Positions 17,030-24,990 of a stretch of 64,000 bases of DNA are shown one piece after another; the stretch's first letter is position 1; each line of letters begins with the position of its first letter. Under the pieces are notes generated by a model. The model had not been told where the DNA came from. It did no database searches and saw only the letters and a program-made list of their open reading frames with translations. A program made the translations under genes and the position numbers. The DNA comes from Sphingomonas sp. 32-62-10. GTDB lineage: Bacteria; Pseudomonadota; Alphaproteobacteria; Sphingomonadales; Sphingomonadaceae. The DNA is taken from assembly GCA_002280555.1 (NCBI GenBank), contig NCEE01000015.1:1-64000 (forward strand), given 5' to 3'.

Positions 17030-18667
17030 ATGCGTCGTTCGTTCCTGCTTGCCGCTGCCACGATTGCTCTGCCGGTTATCACCACACTGCCCGCCGCTGC
17101 CCCCGCCAGCGCCCAAAGCGTCGACCGCAGCGTGGTCGCGCGGATCATCGATGAAGGCACTAATCACAGCCAGGTGATGGTGACCGCCGAGCATCTGTCC
17201 GACGTGATCGGCGCGCGGCTCACCAATTCGCCGGCGATGCGCAAGGCAGAGGACTGGACTCAGGCGAAGTTCCGCGAATGGGGCCTCACCAACGTCCACA
17301 AGGAGGGCTTCGAATTCGGTCGCGGCTGGCAGATTGAGCGCTCAAGCGTCCGCATGATCAGCCCCCGCCCGATTCAGCTGACAGCGATTCCGATCGCCTG
17401 GACGCCCTCCACCCCCGGCGCGGTGACCGCTGAGCTGATCGTCGCCCCGATGAGCAAGGAGCGCGATTTCGACAAATGGCGCGGCAAGCTGAAGGGCAAG
17501 ATCGTGATGCTCACGCGCCCCAACACCGGATCCGAGCCAAGCACGTCGCCATTCCGCCGCCTGACGGGCGAGGACCTCACCAAGCTCGATAGCTTCCAGC
17601 AGCCGGTCTATGATCCCGAAACCGCCGATCGCCGGATGAAGCGGCTCGATTTCGCCAAGAAGCTCGATGCGTTTCTGAAGGCCGAGGGCGCCGTCGCTTA
17701 TGCCAATCAGGCGCGGCTCGATGGCAAGCTGGTGCACGGCGAAGGCTATCTGTTCGGCGTTGGCGAAACCCCGCAGGTGCCGGGCGTGGAGATTGCCGCC
17801 GAAGATTATCGCCGCCTCGCCCGCCTGCTGAAGGCCGGGCAGAACCCGACGATCGAGATCGACACCAAGGTCTCCTATGACGACAGCGATACCAAGGCCT
17901 ATAACATCATCGCCGAGATCCCGGGATCGGACCCCAAGGCAGGGTATGTGATGGCAGGCGCGCACCTCGACAGCTGGGTCGCCGCCGACGGCGCGGCAGA
18001 CAATGGCGCGGGCGTGGCGATGATCATGGAAGCAGCCCGCATCCTGCAGGCGACCGGCGTGAAGCCGAAGCGCGCGATCCGCTTTGCGCTGTGGGTTGGC
18101 GAGGAACAGGGCATTCTGGGGAGCCTGGCCTATGTCGAACAGCATCTGGCGACGCGCGGCAGCCCCAATGATCCGCCGCAGACCGGCCTCGCGCGCTTTT
18201 ATGGCTGGGCGAACCGCTGGCCGATCACGCCGAAGCCCGGTTACAGCGAGCTGGCCGCCTATTTCAATCTGGACAATGGATCGGGCAAAATTCGCGGCAT
18301 CTATGCCGAACACAACCCGGCCGTCGTGCCCATTTTCCGCGATTGGCTCGCGCCGTTCTCAGCGATGGGCGCGACCAGCGTCGTGTTCCAGAAGACCGGC
18401 GGCACCGATCACGTCTTCCTGCAGGCGGTGGGCCTGCAGGGGTTCCAGTTCATTCAGGATCCGCTCGATTATTTCCCGCGCACCCACCACACCAGCCTGG
18501 ACACCTTCGATCACTTGAAGGCGGATGACATGCGCCAGGCATCGACGATCCTTGCGTCGTTCCTGCTGAACGCCGCCAATGCCGACAAGGCACTCCCCAA
18601 GCCGCCGCTGCCCACCAAGCCGGTGGTGACGGATCCTTACGCCTATGCAGCGGATGACGACGACTAA
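17030..18667 (+). CDS. Exported M28-family metallopeptidase
   Basis: A 545-residue secreted zinc peptidase. ATG 17030 starts a signal peptide (RRSFLLAAATIALPVI... ending ASAQ); the longer ORF begins inside the antisense of tRNA-Tyr and was rejected. A PA-like insert lies around residues 110-260 (GKLKGKIVMLTRPN, VAYANQARLDG). The catalytic domain has GAHLDSW near 310, AADNGAGVAMIMEAARIL near 323, GEEQGILGS near 358 and a late GGTDHVFLQ and HHTSLDTFDHL, all M28 zinc and catalytic positions. It is probably a periplasmic aminopeptidase or carboxypeptidase. Its stop overlaps the rlmB start (TAATG). Confidence 0.92.
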   Translation: MRRSFLLAAATIALPVITTLPAAAPASAQSVDRSVVARIIDEGTNHSQVMVTAEHLSDVIGARLTNSPAMRKAEDWTQAKFREWGLTNVHKEGFEFGRGWQIERSSVRMISPRPIQLTAIPIAWTPSTPGAVTAELIVAPMSKERDFDKWRGKLKGKIVMLTRPNTGSEPSTSPFRRLTGEDLTKLDSFQQPVYDPETADRRMKRLDFAKKLDAFLKAEGAVAYANQARLDGKLVHGEGYLFGVGETPQVPGVEIAAEDYRRLARLLKAGQNPTIEIDTKVSYDDSDTKAYNIIAEIPGSDPKAGYVMAGAHLDSWVAADGAADNGAGVAMIMEAARILQATGVKPKRAIRFALWVGEEQGILGSLAYVEQHLATRGSPNDPPQTGLARFYGWANRWPITPKPGYSELAAYFNLDNGSGKIRGIYAEHNPAVVPIFRDWLAPFSAMGATSVVFQKTGGTDHVFLQAVGLQGFQFIQDPLDYFPRTHHTSLDTFDHLKADDMRQASTILASFLLNAANADKALPKPPLPTKPVVTDPYAYAADDDD

Positions 18668-19416
18668 TGGCCAAACGTGGACATCGCCCTTCGCAAGCCC
18701 CCGCAGGTCGCCCGCGCTTCTGGGGACGGCATGCGGTAACGGCGGCACTCGCCAATCCCGAACGTGTCGTCCGCAAGCTGTGGGCGACGCGTGAGGCGCT
18801 GGCGAGCCTCGATATCCCGCCGGTCATCCCGATCACCTTTGCGGAAGTGACCGATCTCGCCCGGCTGGTGCCGAGCGACGCGCCGCATCAGGGACTGGTG
18901 GCCGAAGTCGATCCGCTCGAGGATATCTGGCTCGGCGACCTGCTGGAACAGGGCGTGGGAGACCAGCGGCCCTTGCTCGTGCTCGATCAGGTCACTGATC
19001 CACACAATGTCGGCGCGATCCTCAGGTCTGCGGCGGCGTTCGACGTGCTCGGCATCGTTACGCAGGACCGCCACTCACCGCCCGAATCGGGCACCGTGGC
19101 GCGCGCAGCATCGGGTGCGCTCGAGCTGGTGCCGTGGGTGCGCGTCGTCAACCTGTCGCGCGCGCTCGACGAGATTGCGGAAGCGCAGTTCTGGCGGATC
19201 GGGCTGACCGGCGAAGTGCCAATGCCGCTGGGCGAGGCGATCACTGGCGGCGGGCGCATCTGCCTGGTGCTGGGCGCCGAGGGCGAAGGGATGCGCCGCA
19301 ATACCGAGGAGCATTGCGACGTACTCGCCCGCCTGCCGATCTCGCCGAGGGTCGAGAGTTTGAACGTCTCGAACGCGGCAGCGATTGCGCTTTATGCGGT
19401 GGCGACGCGGGGTTAG
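18667..19416 (+). CDS. rlmB: 23S rRNA (guanosine(2251)-2'-O)-methyltransferase
   Basis: A SpoU-family SPOUT methyltransferase that 2'-O-methylates G2251 in the peptidyl-transferase region of 23S rRNA. It is 249 residues long with an N-terminal substrate-binding domain (FWGRHAVTAALANPERVV) and the three SpoU motifs: LDQVTDPHNVGAILRSAAAF near 106, VLGAEGEGMRR near 200 and ISPRVESLNVSNAAAIALY near 223. ATG 18667 overlaps the peptidase stop and has no separate ribosome-binding site, so translation is probably coupled. TrmH and other SpoU members are possible but the N-terminus fits RlmB. Confidence 0.9.
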   Translation: MAKRGHRPSQAPAGRPRFWGRHAVTAALANPERVVRKLWATREALASLDIPPVIPITFAEVTDLARLVPSDAPHQGLVAEVDPLEDIWLGDLLEQGVGDQRPLLVLDQVTDPHNVGAILRSAAAFDVLGIVTQDRHSPPESGTVARAASGALELVPWVRVVNLSRALDEIAEAQFWRIGLTGEVPMPLGEAITGGGRICLVLGAEGEGMRRNTEEHCDVLARLPISPRVESLNVSNAAAIALYAVATRG

Positions 19417-19439
19417 TCTCTGCCCCTGATCCTGGGGGA

Positions 19440-20138
19440 ATGAAGATGCTGCTCGCTCGCCTCGCCACCTTGTTGCTGTTGCCGCTCGCGCTTGCCAGTT
19501 GCGTACTCGCGCCGGGCAAGTTCACCTCGACGCTGACGGTCAATGCCGATCGCAGCTTTGCGTTCAGCTATGTCGGTGAAGTCATCAATGCCGAGTCCGA
19601 TGGCGATATGATGAGCGACAAGGGCAGCAGCGAGGACGATCCGGCCGAAACGGCAAAGAACAAAGCCAAGAAAAAGGCCGAAGCCGACATCAAGAACCGC
19701 GCCATCGCGGCCAAGCTGAGCAAAGAAGCTGGCTACCGCAAGGTCGCCTATCTGGGCGACGGGGTGTTCATGATCGATTATGCCGTGTCCGGCAGGCTCG
19801 ACCACGCGTTCGTCTGGCCGTTCAACATCGATGCCGAGGTGATCCTGCCCTTTATCGCCATCGAGCTGCGGCAGGACGGCGTGGTCCGCGTCAAAGCCCC
19901 TGCTTTCGGCAATGAGAGCACGGGCGCGTCACCCGGTATTTCCGGCATGCCGGGCGCAGAATCGCTGCAAGGGCCGAGCAGACTGGACGGCATCTTCACG
20001 CTCGACACCGATGCGGAAATCGTCAGTCAGAACAACGAGGACGGGGTGAAAACAGCGGGGGCGCGCAAGACAATGGTCTGGCAGGCAACACCAACCCTCA
20101 AAAGCGCGCCCACCGCGGTGCTGCGGCTGGCGCGGTAA
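19440..20138 (+). CDS. Putative lipoprotein, unknown function
   Basis: A 232-residue protein starting at ATG 19440 behind GGGGGA. The N-terminus is a lipoprotein signal with lipobox LALASC, giving lipidated Cys21. After it come a strand-rich segment (KFTSTLTVNADRSFAFSYVGE), a charged lysine/glutamate helix near residues 60-85 (AKNKAKKKAEADIKNRAI) and a C-terminal region with LDGIFTLDTDAEIVSQNNE. No family was recognised. The C-terminus (KTMVWQATPTLKSAPTAVLRL) recalls sphingomonad proteins of the same type. It follows rlmB by 23 bp and may share its transcript. Confidence 0.75.
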   Translation: MKMLLARLATLLLLPLALASCVLAPGKFTSTLTVNADRSFAFSYVGEVINAESDGDMMSDKGSSEDDPAETAKNKAKKKAEADIKNRAIAAKLSKEAGYRKVAYLGDGVFMIDYAVSGRLDHAFVWPFNIDAEVILPFIAIELRQDGVVRVKAPAFGNESTGASPGISGMPGAESLQGPSRLDGIFTLDTDAEIVSQNNEDGVKTAGARKTMVWQATPTLKSAPTAVLRLAR

Positions 20139-20643
20139 AGTTTGCATGGTCGATCAGGTTGCCCTGGGTAAGCGGCTTGAAATCGGCACCGTGGAAAATG
20201 CACACGCCGATGTGAAGTTGCGGAAGTTGCGGGTCTCGAGCACTTTTTCGCAGAACTCCGCTGGCATGCGAAGAGTGTTGCAGAAAACCGACGATTTGAA
20301 AGAGCAGAGAAGTTTGTAGCAATTTTCAGCGATGTAGGAAAGTTGCGGCCAGCGGCCACCCACCCGCCATCGCCCCCCGGTCCCTTTGACAAGCTCAGGA
20401 GAGCCTTGTTCCGGGATCCACCGCGCTACAATCGATGCCGCCAGTATAGATGCATGGGCCCCGAAACGAGTCCGGGGGTGGCGGATAAGACAGATGGCGG
20501 GAATCGCGTCAACAGAGGTCGCTCGCATTTGCATTTCGAATTGCCGAAAGCGGTCGGCGCAGTCTTAAAGCCTCAAGCGCGACTTCGTCGCCCTAGTATT
20601 TCACTTGCTGAACCTTAGTCGCAATCGATTTGGGCCGATGGTG
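20139..20643. other. Intergenic region with gene relics, no intact gene seen
   Basis: About 500 bp without a convincing gene. All six frames give only short ORFs without family features. The stretch 20205-20340 contains a doubled GAAGTTGCG motif and low-GC patches unlike the neighbours and may be a decayed gene fragment on the minus strand. At 20388-20425 there is a CCCTTTGACAAGCTCAGG-type motif of the kind found in sphingomonad intergenic repeats. Nothing here supports a functional call. Confidence 0.5.
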
Positions 20644-21678
20644 TCATGCATTTGCAGAGTTTGAGGCGTCCTTCGCCCAGATGGGCTGCATTGCCGAGAA
20701 GTTCACCCTTCCGTCGGGAAGCTTCAATATGGGGCCCAGTGCGATCGCTTGAACGTTTTCTTTGTCTAACCGGTTGGCGATTTCCTGGAGCTCCTCCTTC
20801 TCATTCGCACCACCAACAAGGGTCATTACTTCCTGTCCCATGCGCGTGAGCAGGAATACCTGCAAAGTCAAAGTGGCTCCCGGCGTGCCTGTGATCAACA
20901 AGCCCCATGCATCGCCGGCAATCGCCGCGTGCCCATTGGCGTCCACAGTAAAGTTTTGCTGCGGGCCACCGACTCCGGTCGCACCTTCGATGATCCCAAG
21001 CCGCTGCAAGTCCACGCTGACGAGAAATTCGCGTCCAGAGTTCCACATTTCACCCTTAAACACCCACGGCCCGATGCGGTGGCGAGCCAGAAACTCGCAG
21101 TTTTCTGCTGTTTCCTTGTCGAGCTCCGAGATGAACCGGAGCGTGTGGCGCGAGAAACTCCCTGGCTTCCGGACCTCGCCTGCAAGGACGCGGCCCCAAA
21201 CCTGTTGGAGACGTTCGGAGGAGGCGTCCTCGGCAAATCGGGTGAACTGGTTCATCCAGTCTTCGTCGATTTCTTCCTCTGCAGCATCACGAGCTCCAGC
21301 ACCTGCGTCCGTCTCAGGTGGCGGTAATGCCTTGATCGCGTCAACCGCCTCAACCGCTACACACGCTACATTGGCCTGTTTCCGAGCCCGGTCTTCAAGA
21401 ATGTCATTGATTAGGGGGGTGCCTAGTGCAGGTGATCCAGCAATCTGTTGCTCCGCCACCTGCGCTTGTGCATTTTTCAGGCGTTCGTAAATCTCATCCT
21501 TCAAACGCTTCTTTCGCGCAACGCCCTCGAAGAACGCTGCTGGGAGATCAAAAAAGCTACCAACCAGCCTATCAAGCGCCGCGACAGCACGGCTCTTTGT
21601 GCGAAGAGTTATGCCATTTTCTTCTAACTTGGCTGCGATCGTAACCTCGCGCGCCAGAACGTCATCCTGCTCAGACAT
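20644..21678 (-). CDS. DUF2806-domain protein (accessory gene)
   Basis: A 344-residue soluble protein starting at ATG 21678 behind GGGG at good spacing. The N-terminal helical part (AVAALDRLVGSFFDLPAAFFEG, KDEIYERLKNAQAQVAEQQ) leads to an acidic stretch EEEIDEDWMNQFTRFAEDASSE near residue 140 and LQQVWGRVLAGEVRKPGSFS near 160, the conserved core of DUF2806. The C-terminal third is beta-rich. No catalytic motif is evident and the function is unknown. It stands alone, flanked by 500 and 460 bp of non-coding DNA with lower GC, so it looks like a laterally acquired gene. Confidence 0.78.
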   Translation of the reverse strand: MSEQDDVLAREVTIAAKLEENGITLRTKSRAVAALDRLVGSFFDLPAAFFEGVARKKRLKDEIYERLKNAQAQVAEQQIAGSPALGTPLINDILEDRARKQANVACVAVEAVDAIKALPPPETDAGAGARDAAEEEIDEDWMNQFTRFAEDASSERLQQVWGRVLAGEVRKPGSFSRHTLRFISELDKETAENCEFLARHRIGPWVFKGEMWNSGREFLVSVDLQRLGIIEGATGVGGPQQNFTVDANGHAAIAGDAWGLLITGTPGATLTLQVFLLTRMGQEVMTLVGGANEKEELQEIANRLDKENVQAIALGPILKLPDGRVNFSAMQPIWAKDASNSANA

Positions 21679-21984
21679 TCACGAGCCCCATCATTGCGCA
21701 GTAAGAGACCTTTTTAAGGGTTTATTTAGCGGAACGCTAGGCGTTGTTGATTTGTCCGGGGGTGGCTTGTGGTGCGGGCCCGCTAAACTCTATTGCTCAT
21801 TTTGTTGTATAGCTTAGCTCTGTAGCCCCGGTCGCTTCCGATGCGGGCGAATGCGGAGCCGACCGTCCACTGACGGCCCGATTCTTGCTGCGGCGGCGAT
21901 GTCCGCTTTTTGCCGATCACGGCCCAGTTGCAGACAGTCCGCTACCTGCCAACAGCCAACGCTCCCATCCCCCACCAACCCCAC
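21679..21984. other. Intergenic region upstream of the DUF2806 gene
   Basis: About 300 bp that should hold the DUF2806 promoter (minus strand); the part next to the gene (21700-21830) is AT-rich with TTTTTAAGGGTTTATTTAG. The part at 21830-21985 is GC-rich and has ORFs in several frames, none with a recognisable domain. It reads like a decayed element rather than a gene. Confidence 0.45.
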
Positions 21985-22035
21985 AAATGAAAAGAGGCTG
22001 CCGGGGGGTGCCAATTGCACCACCCCGGCAACCTC
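21985..22035 (-). terminator. Rho-independent terminator
   Basis: Read on the minus strand: a stem of about 18 bp (GAGGT/GCCTC, then TGCCGGGG/CCCCGGCA, one bulged T, then GGTGC/GCACC) around a five-base loop AATTG, followed by TTTTCATTT. The T-run follows the stem only on the minus strand, so it ends the small transcript read from 22260 rather than any plus-strand gene. Confidence 0.8.
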
Positions 22036-22144
22036 CTGACATGGTCAGCGGCCGGAAGCTCCAGCCCGGGAGACCATGCGAGCCGCCAATCCTGTGGGCC
22101 TGTACGTTGACTGGGGGAGAATTCCCCCCGTCAGGCCCGGTGGA

Positions 22145-22201
22145 TCAGCGCCGCATCCCCCGAACGAACTGAACCGACCCCTTTGCTGAACCATGAGACA
22201 T
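22145..22201 (-). CDS. 18-residue small protein candidate
   Basis: ATG 22201 to TGA 22145 encodes MSHGSAKGSVQFVRGMRR, a short basic peptide (two Lys/Arg clusters, no Cys, no acidic residue). GGAGG lies seven bases before the ATG within an extended 15-nt match to the anti-Shine-Dalgarno, so initiation is expected to be very strong. There is no run of one amino acid, which argues against a classical attenuation leader. It is too short for a confident call by coding statistics; the support is the ribosome-binding site plus the downstream hairpins and terminator. The peptide could itself be functional, or translation of it could control the RNA. Confidence 0.5.
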   Translation of the reverse strand: MSHGSAKGSVQFVRGMRR

Positions 22202-22202
22202 C

Positions 22203-22217
22203 GGATCACCTCCTTTC
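22203..22217 (-). promoter_or_regulatory. Extended Shine-Dalgarno complementary to the whole 16S 3' tail
   Basis: The minus strand reads GAAAGGAGGTGATCC, the exact complement of the 16S rRNA 3' end GGATCACCTCCTTTC. Normal Shine-Dalgarno sites pair over 4-7 bases; this pairs over 15. It sits one base before the ATG of the 18-codon ORF, with the core GGAGG seven bases away. Confidence 0.8.
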
Positions 22218-22279
22218 GCTAGTTGAAACACCGTGCCCTGCCTGGGCACGACTCCTGTTTGAATCATGCGTTCGGCAAC

Positions 22280-22292
22280 TACAAGTCTTGTA
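22280..22292. promoter_or_regulatory. 13-bp palindrome in the candidate promoter of the small transcript
   Basis: TACAAGTCTTGTA is a perfect dyad (6+1+6) about 80 bases upstream of the 18-codon ORF. It lies beside an AT-rich block and 20 bases from a TTGAAT that could be a -35 box (minus strand, 22317-22312). A repressor or activator site is possible; no known consensus was recognised. Confidence 0.35.
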
Positions 22293-22313
22293 ATTATTTT
22301 TGTTTTGGGCGAT

Positions 22314-22877
22314 TCAAGAGGACTGTGCTCGGCGGTTCGCCATGCAGTCCTTCACCACATCGCCAATCACCGCATCGGCGGGCATCGCGAGCACCGCGCC
22401 ACTGCCCAGCATCACCCCGATCCGCCCGTTCGCCTGCGCGAGCGAGGTGGCGATAAACGTATCATCGATGGGGGCGACCGCCATGACGCCAGAGGCAAAG
22501 GCCCGCGGCAGCACGGGGTAGCTCGCCGCGCCCGATGCGGTGACGATCTTCATGCTACCCGCCCCGCCCACATCCCCTGCGCGCACAAACAGCCAGCGTT
22601 GCTTGGCCCGGGCGCAGCGCATGCCGAACAAAGTGCGCCCACCGCGATCGGCAAAGATCACCGCATCGCCCGTTGGTCCCCGGTCGCGCCGCCAGCGGCC
22701 CGGCGTCGTCGCCACGCCGTCAAGCTCGGGCGTGGGCAGGCTGCCCGCCGCGACCTGCGCATCGGGGCCGGGGATCGTCACGGCTTCCATCTGGTTGGTG
22801 CCCGCTTCCGGCGCGGGGGGCGCGTCAGGCGAGCAACCGGCGAGTGCGACAAGCACCGCCAGCCGAACCGATTTCAC
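22314..22877 (-). CDS. Putative lipoprotein, unknown function
   Basis: A 187-residue protein. GTG 22877 is preferred over TTG 22886 because it shares GTGA with the stop of the upstream gene. The signal ends in the lipobox ALAGC, giving a lipidated Cys15, then a proline-rich linker (SPDAPPAPEAG). The globular part contains GRWRRDRGPTGDAVIFADRGG, FGMRCARAKQRWLFVRAG and a C-terminal VMLGSGAVLAMPADAVIGDVVKDC. No family was recognised. The upstream gene has a similarly placed RCDR/arginine pattern (EFTIRCDRIAGQIYI against LFGMRCARAKQRWLF), so the two may be related envelope proteins. Confidence 0.7.
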   Translation of the reverse strand: MKSVRLAVLVALAGCSPDAPPAPEAGTNQMEAVTIPGPDAQVAAGSLPTPELDGVATTPGRWRRDRGPTGDAVIFADRGGRTLFGMRCARAKQRWLFVRAGDVGGAGSMKIVTASGAASYPVLPRAFASGVMAVAPIDDTFIATSLAQANGRIGVMLGSGAVLAMPADAVIGDVVKDCMANRRAQSS

Positions 22878-23593
22878 GGACGGCAATCTTCGCTCACCCG
22901 CAACGTTTCGGCCCAGGCGGGGATCACCAGGGTCGGCAGGGTCGCCTGTTCGACCACGAACCGCCCCCGGCTATAGCCGATCGCATCGAGCAGCGGATCG
23001 CGCGGAAACAGCGTCAGCGCCATGTACGCGGGCGTCGCGCCGGTTGGCTGCATCGCCAAGGTGCGTAAGGAACTCGACGTGCGGAAGGTGACCGGCGCAT
23101 TGCCGGGAGCCGCGCCTTTGCGTGAGATATAGATTTGCCCGGCGATCCGATCACACCGGATCGTGAACTCGGCATCCGCACCCGGCACGCCGAACAGCGC
23201 GATGCTGCCGCGCGCATCCTGACGGTACACCCAGTTGCCCGGCGTCAGCGGCCAATCGCGCCAGTCACCGCGATAGGCGGGCGGCGCGCTTGGCGGGGGG
23301 GCTGGCGTGAAGGCGGGTGGGGGTGCAGGTGCAGGTGCGGGCGGAAGGGCCGGTGCGCTGGGTGGTGTGTAGGCGGGCGCATAGGGCGAACGTGCGAGCG
23401 GGGACGTTCTTGGCGCAAAAGGGGCCGGACCGGGTGCGGCCGTTTGCATTGGCGTCGGTGTCGGTGTCGGCCTTGGTGAAAACGGCGCCGGGCCAGTCGT
23501 GCGCGGCGGCGCAGGCGTATAGGTCGGCACCTGAGCGCTCGCCATGGCGGCACCGGCAATCAGCAACAGAAAAGGCGCGCGGCTGAACGACAT
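22874..23593 (-). CDS. Exported proline-rich protein, unknown function
   Basis: A 239-residue protein starting at ATG 23593 behind AGGGAAG. It has a signal peptide ending AMASAQ near residue 21, then an about 85-residue linker dominated by Pro, Ala and Thr, and a folded C-terminal domain (from DWPLTPGNWVYRQDARGSIALFG to RVSEDCRP). The linker resembles spacers that cross the periplasm or cell-wall layer. The C-terminal domain looks like a conserved sphingomonad domain of unknown function. It overlaps the following lipoprotein gene by four bases, so the two are co-expressed. Confidence 0.72.
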   Translation of the reverse strand: MSFSRAPFLLLIAGAAMASAQVPTYTPAPPRTTGPAPFSPRPTPTPTPMQTAAPGPAPFAPRTSPLARSPYAPAYTPPSAPALPPAPAPAPPPAFTPAPPPSAPPAYRGDWRDWPLTPGNWVYRQDARGSIALFGVPGADAEFTIRCDRIAGQIYISRKGAAPGNAPVTFRTSSSLRTLAMQPTGATPAYMALTLFPRDPLLDAIGYSRGRFVVEQATLPTLVIPAWAETLRVSEDCRP

Positions 23594-23707
23594 GGCTTCC
23601 CTATGGGCGATGCGGCGCGCGCGCTCAACCACGCATCACGCGTCGTCACCGATAAAGCGCTTCCCTTCGTCCCATGCTTGGGCAAGTTAGGGCACGGCGG
23701 AGGAATG

Positions 23708-24976
23708 ATGAACGGCAAACGCATCAAGGCGATTATCGGCGGATCGGCAGGTAACCTCGTCGAATGGTATGATTGGTACGCCTATTCGGTGCTGACGATC
23801 TATTTCGCACCGAGTTTCTTCCCGAAAAGCGACCAGACCGCGCAGTTGCTGAGCGCGGCTGCGATCTTTGCGGTCGGCTTTCTGATGCGACCGATCGGCG
23901 CGTGGATCATGGGCAGCTATGCCGACAAACATGGCCGCAAGGCGGGACTCGCCGTATCGGTGGGGCTGATGTGTGGTGGATCGCTGATGATCGCGGTCGC
24001 GCCGACCTATGCGCAGGCGGGCATCATCGCGCCGACGATCCTGATCGTCGCGCGGATGCTGCAGGGGCTGTCCGTCGGCGGCGAATATGGCGCGAGTGCG
24101 ACCTATCTTTCCGAAATGGCGACCCGCCAGCGCCGCGGTTTCTGGGCGAGCTTCCAGTATTTCACGCTGATCGGCGGGCAGTTGCTCGCGTCCGGGGTCA
24201 CGCTGATCCTCGTCGCGCTGCTCGATGAGCCGGCGATGGAAAGCTGGGGCTGGCGGATCGCCTTTGCGCTGGGTGCGGCGCTGGCATTGCTCGTCTACAT
24301 GCTGCGGCGACAGCTGGCGGAGACAACGGCGTTCGAAAATCTCGACAAGGATCGCCCCAAATCGACCGCGCTCAGCCTGTGGCGGGCGCACCCGCGCGAA
24401 TTCCTGATCGTCGCCGCGATCAGCGGCGGGGGGAGCTGCGCCTTCTACGCCTACACGACGTACATGCAGAAATTCCTGGTCAACACGAGCGGCTTCCCGC
24501 GCCAAGCCGCTACCGAGATCATGACGATGGCGCTGGTGGTTTTCATGCTCAGCCAGCCCTTTTTCGGGCATCTCTCGGACCGGTTCGGGCGGAAACCGAT
24601 GCTGCTCCTGTTCGGCTTTGGCGGCATCGCGGTGTCGGTGCCGGTGTTCAGCACCTTAGCGGCAACCACCGATGCAGTGACGGCGTTTTCGATCATTCTG
24701 GTGCCGCTGATGCTCCTATCCGCCTACACATCGATCAGCGGGCTCATCAAGGCCGAGCTGTTCCCCGCGCATCTGCGCACCTTGGGCGTGGCGCTGCCCT
24801 ATGCGCTGGGCAACACGATCTTTGGCGGCACGGCCGAATATGTCGCGCTGAAATTCAAGGATCTGCACCTGGAGGCAGGCTTTTACTGGTACGTTACCGC
24901 GGTGATCGGCATGGCGACGATCGGCTTTCTGCTGCTGCCTGATACCAAGAAGACGAGCCTGATCGCGGACGATTAA
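23708..24976 (+). CDS. MFS transporter of the metabolite:H+ symporter (KgtP-like) family
   Basis: A 422-residue transporter with about 12 membrane segments. The family signature GNLVEWYDWYAYS at residues 12-24 is typical of metabolite:H+ symporters (alpha-ketoglutarate permease KgtP, ProP, ShiA). The loop 2-3 motif GSYADKHGRKAGL and the second-half GHLSDRFGRKPML are classical MFS motifs. The substrate is probably an organic acid but cannot be fixed from sequence. ATG 23708 is chosen because GGAGG ends four bases upstream; ATG 23705 would be only one base away from it. Confidence 0.9.
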   Translation: MNGKRIKAIIGGSAGNLVEWYDWYAYSVLTIYFAPSFFPKSDQTAQLLSAAAIFAVGFLMRPIGAWIMGSYADKHGRKAGLAVSVGLMCGGSLMIAVAPTYAQAGIIAPTILIVARMLQGLSVGGEYGASATYLSEMATRQRRGFWASFQYFTLIGGQLLASGVTLILVALLDEPAMESWGWRIAFALGAALALLVYMLRRQLAETTAFENLDKDRPKSTALSLWRAHPREFLIVAAISGGGSCAFYAYTTYMQKFLVNTSGFPRQAATEIMTMALVVFMLSQPFFGHLSDRFGRKPMLLLFGFGGIAVSVPVFSTLAATTDAVTAFSIILVPLMLLSAYTSISGLIKAELFPAHLRTLGVALPYALGNTIFGGTAEYVALKFKDLHLEAGFYWYVTAVIGMATIGFLLLPDTKKTSLIADD

Positions 24977-24990
24977 CGGCGTTGCGCTGC

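Larger units (their letters stand above)
21985..22260 (-). ncRNA. Putative structured small RNA / short mRNA with an 18-codon ORF
   Basis: On the minus strand this region reads, in order: a 5' hairpin (22233-22249, GTGCCC/GGGCAC); a 15-nt extended Shine-Dalgarno; an 18-codon ORF; hairpin A (22096-22138) with outer stem GGGCCTG/CAGGCCC and an inner G-run/C-run stem; hairpin B (22040-22078) with outer stem CATGGTC/GACCATG; and a rho-independent terminator (21985-22035). Every part lies on one strand in a functional order, so a discrete transcript of about 250-300 nt is likely. It did not match tmRNA, RNase P, SRP RNA or 6S RNA signatures I know. The 5' end is a guess; the AT-rich block at 22285-22310 is the likely promoter region. 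Confidence 0.55.

Noticed and set aside
20343..20618. 91-codon plus-strand ORF
   Set aside because: No ribosome-binding site, no domain, and it covers an intergenic repeat-like motif; treated as non-coding.
22203..22217. Possible fragment of a 16S rRNA gene
   Set aside because: Only 15-16 bases match the 16S 3' end and the flanks do not continue the rRNA sequence; position before an ATG on the other strand makes an extended Shine-Dalgarno the better reading.
22266..22976. 236-codon plus-strand ORF
   Set aside because: Antisense to the lipoprotein at 22314-22877, which has a lipobox and a coupled start.
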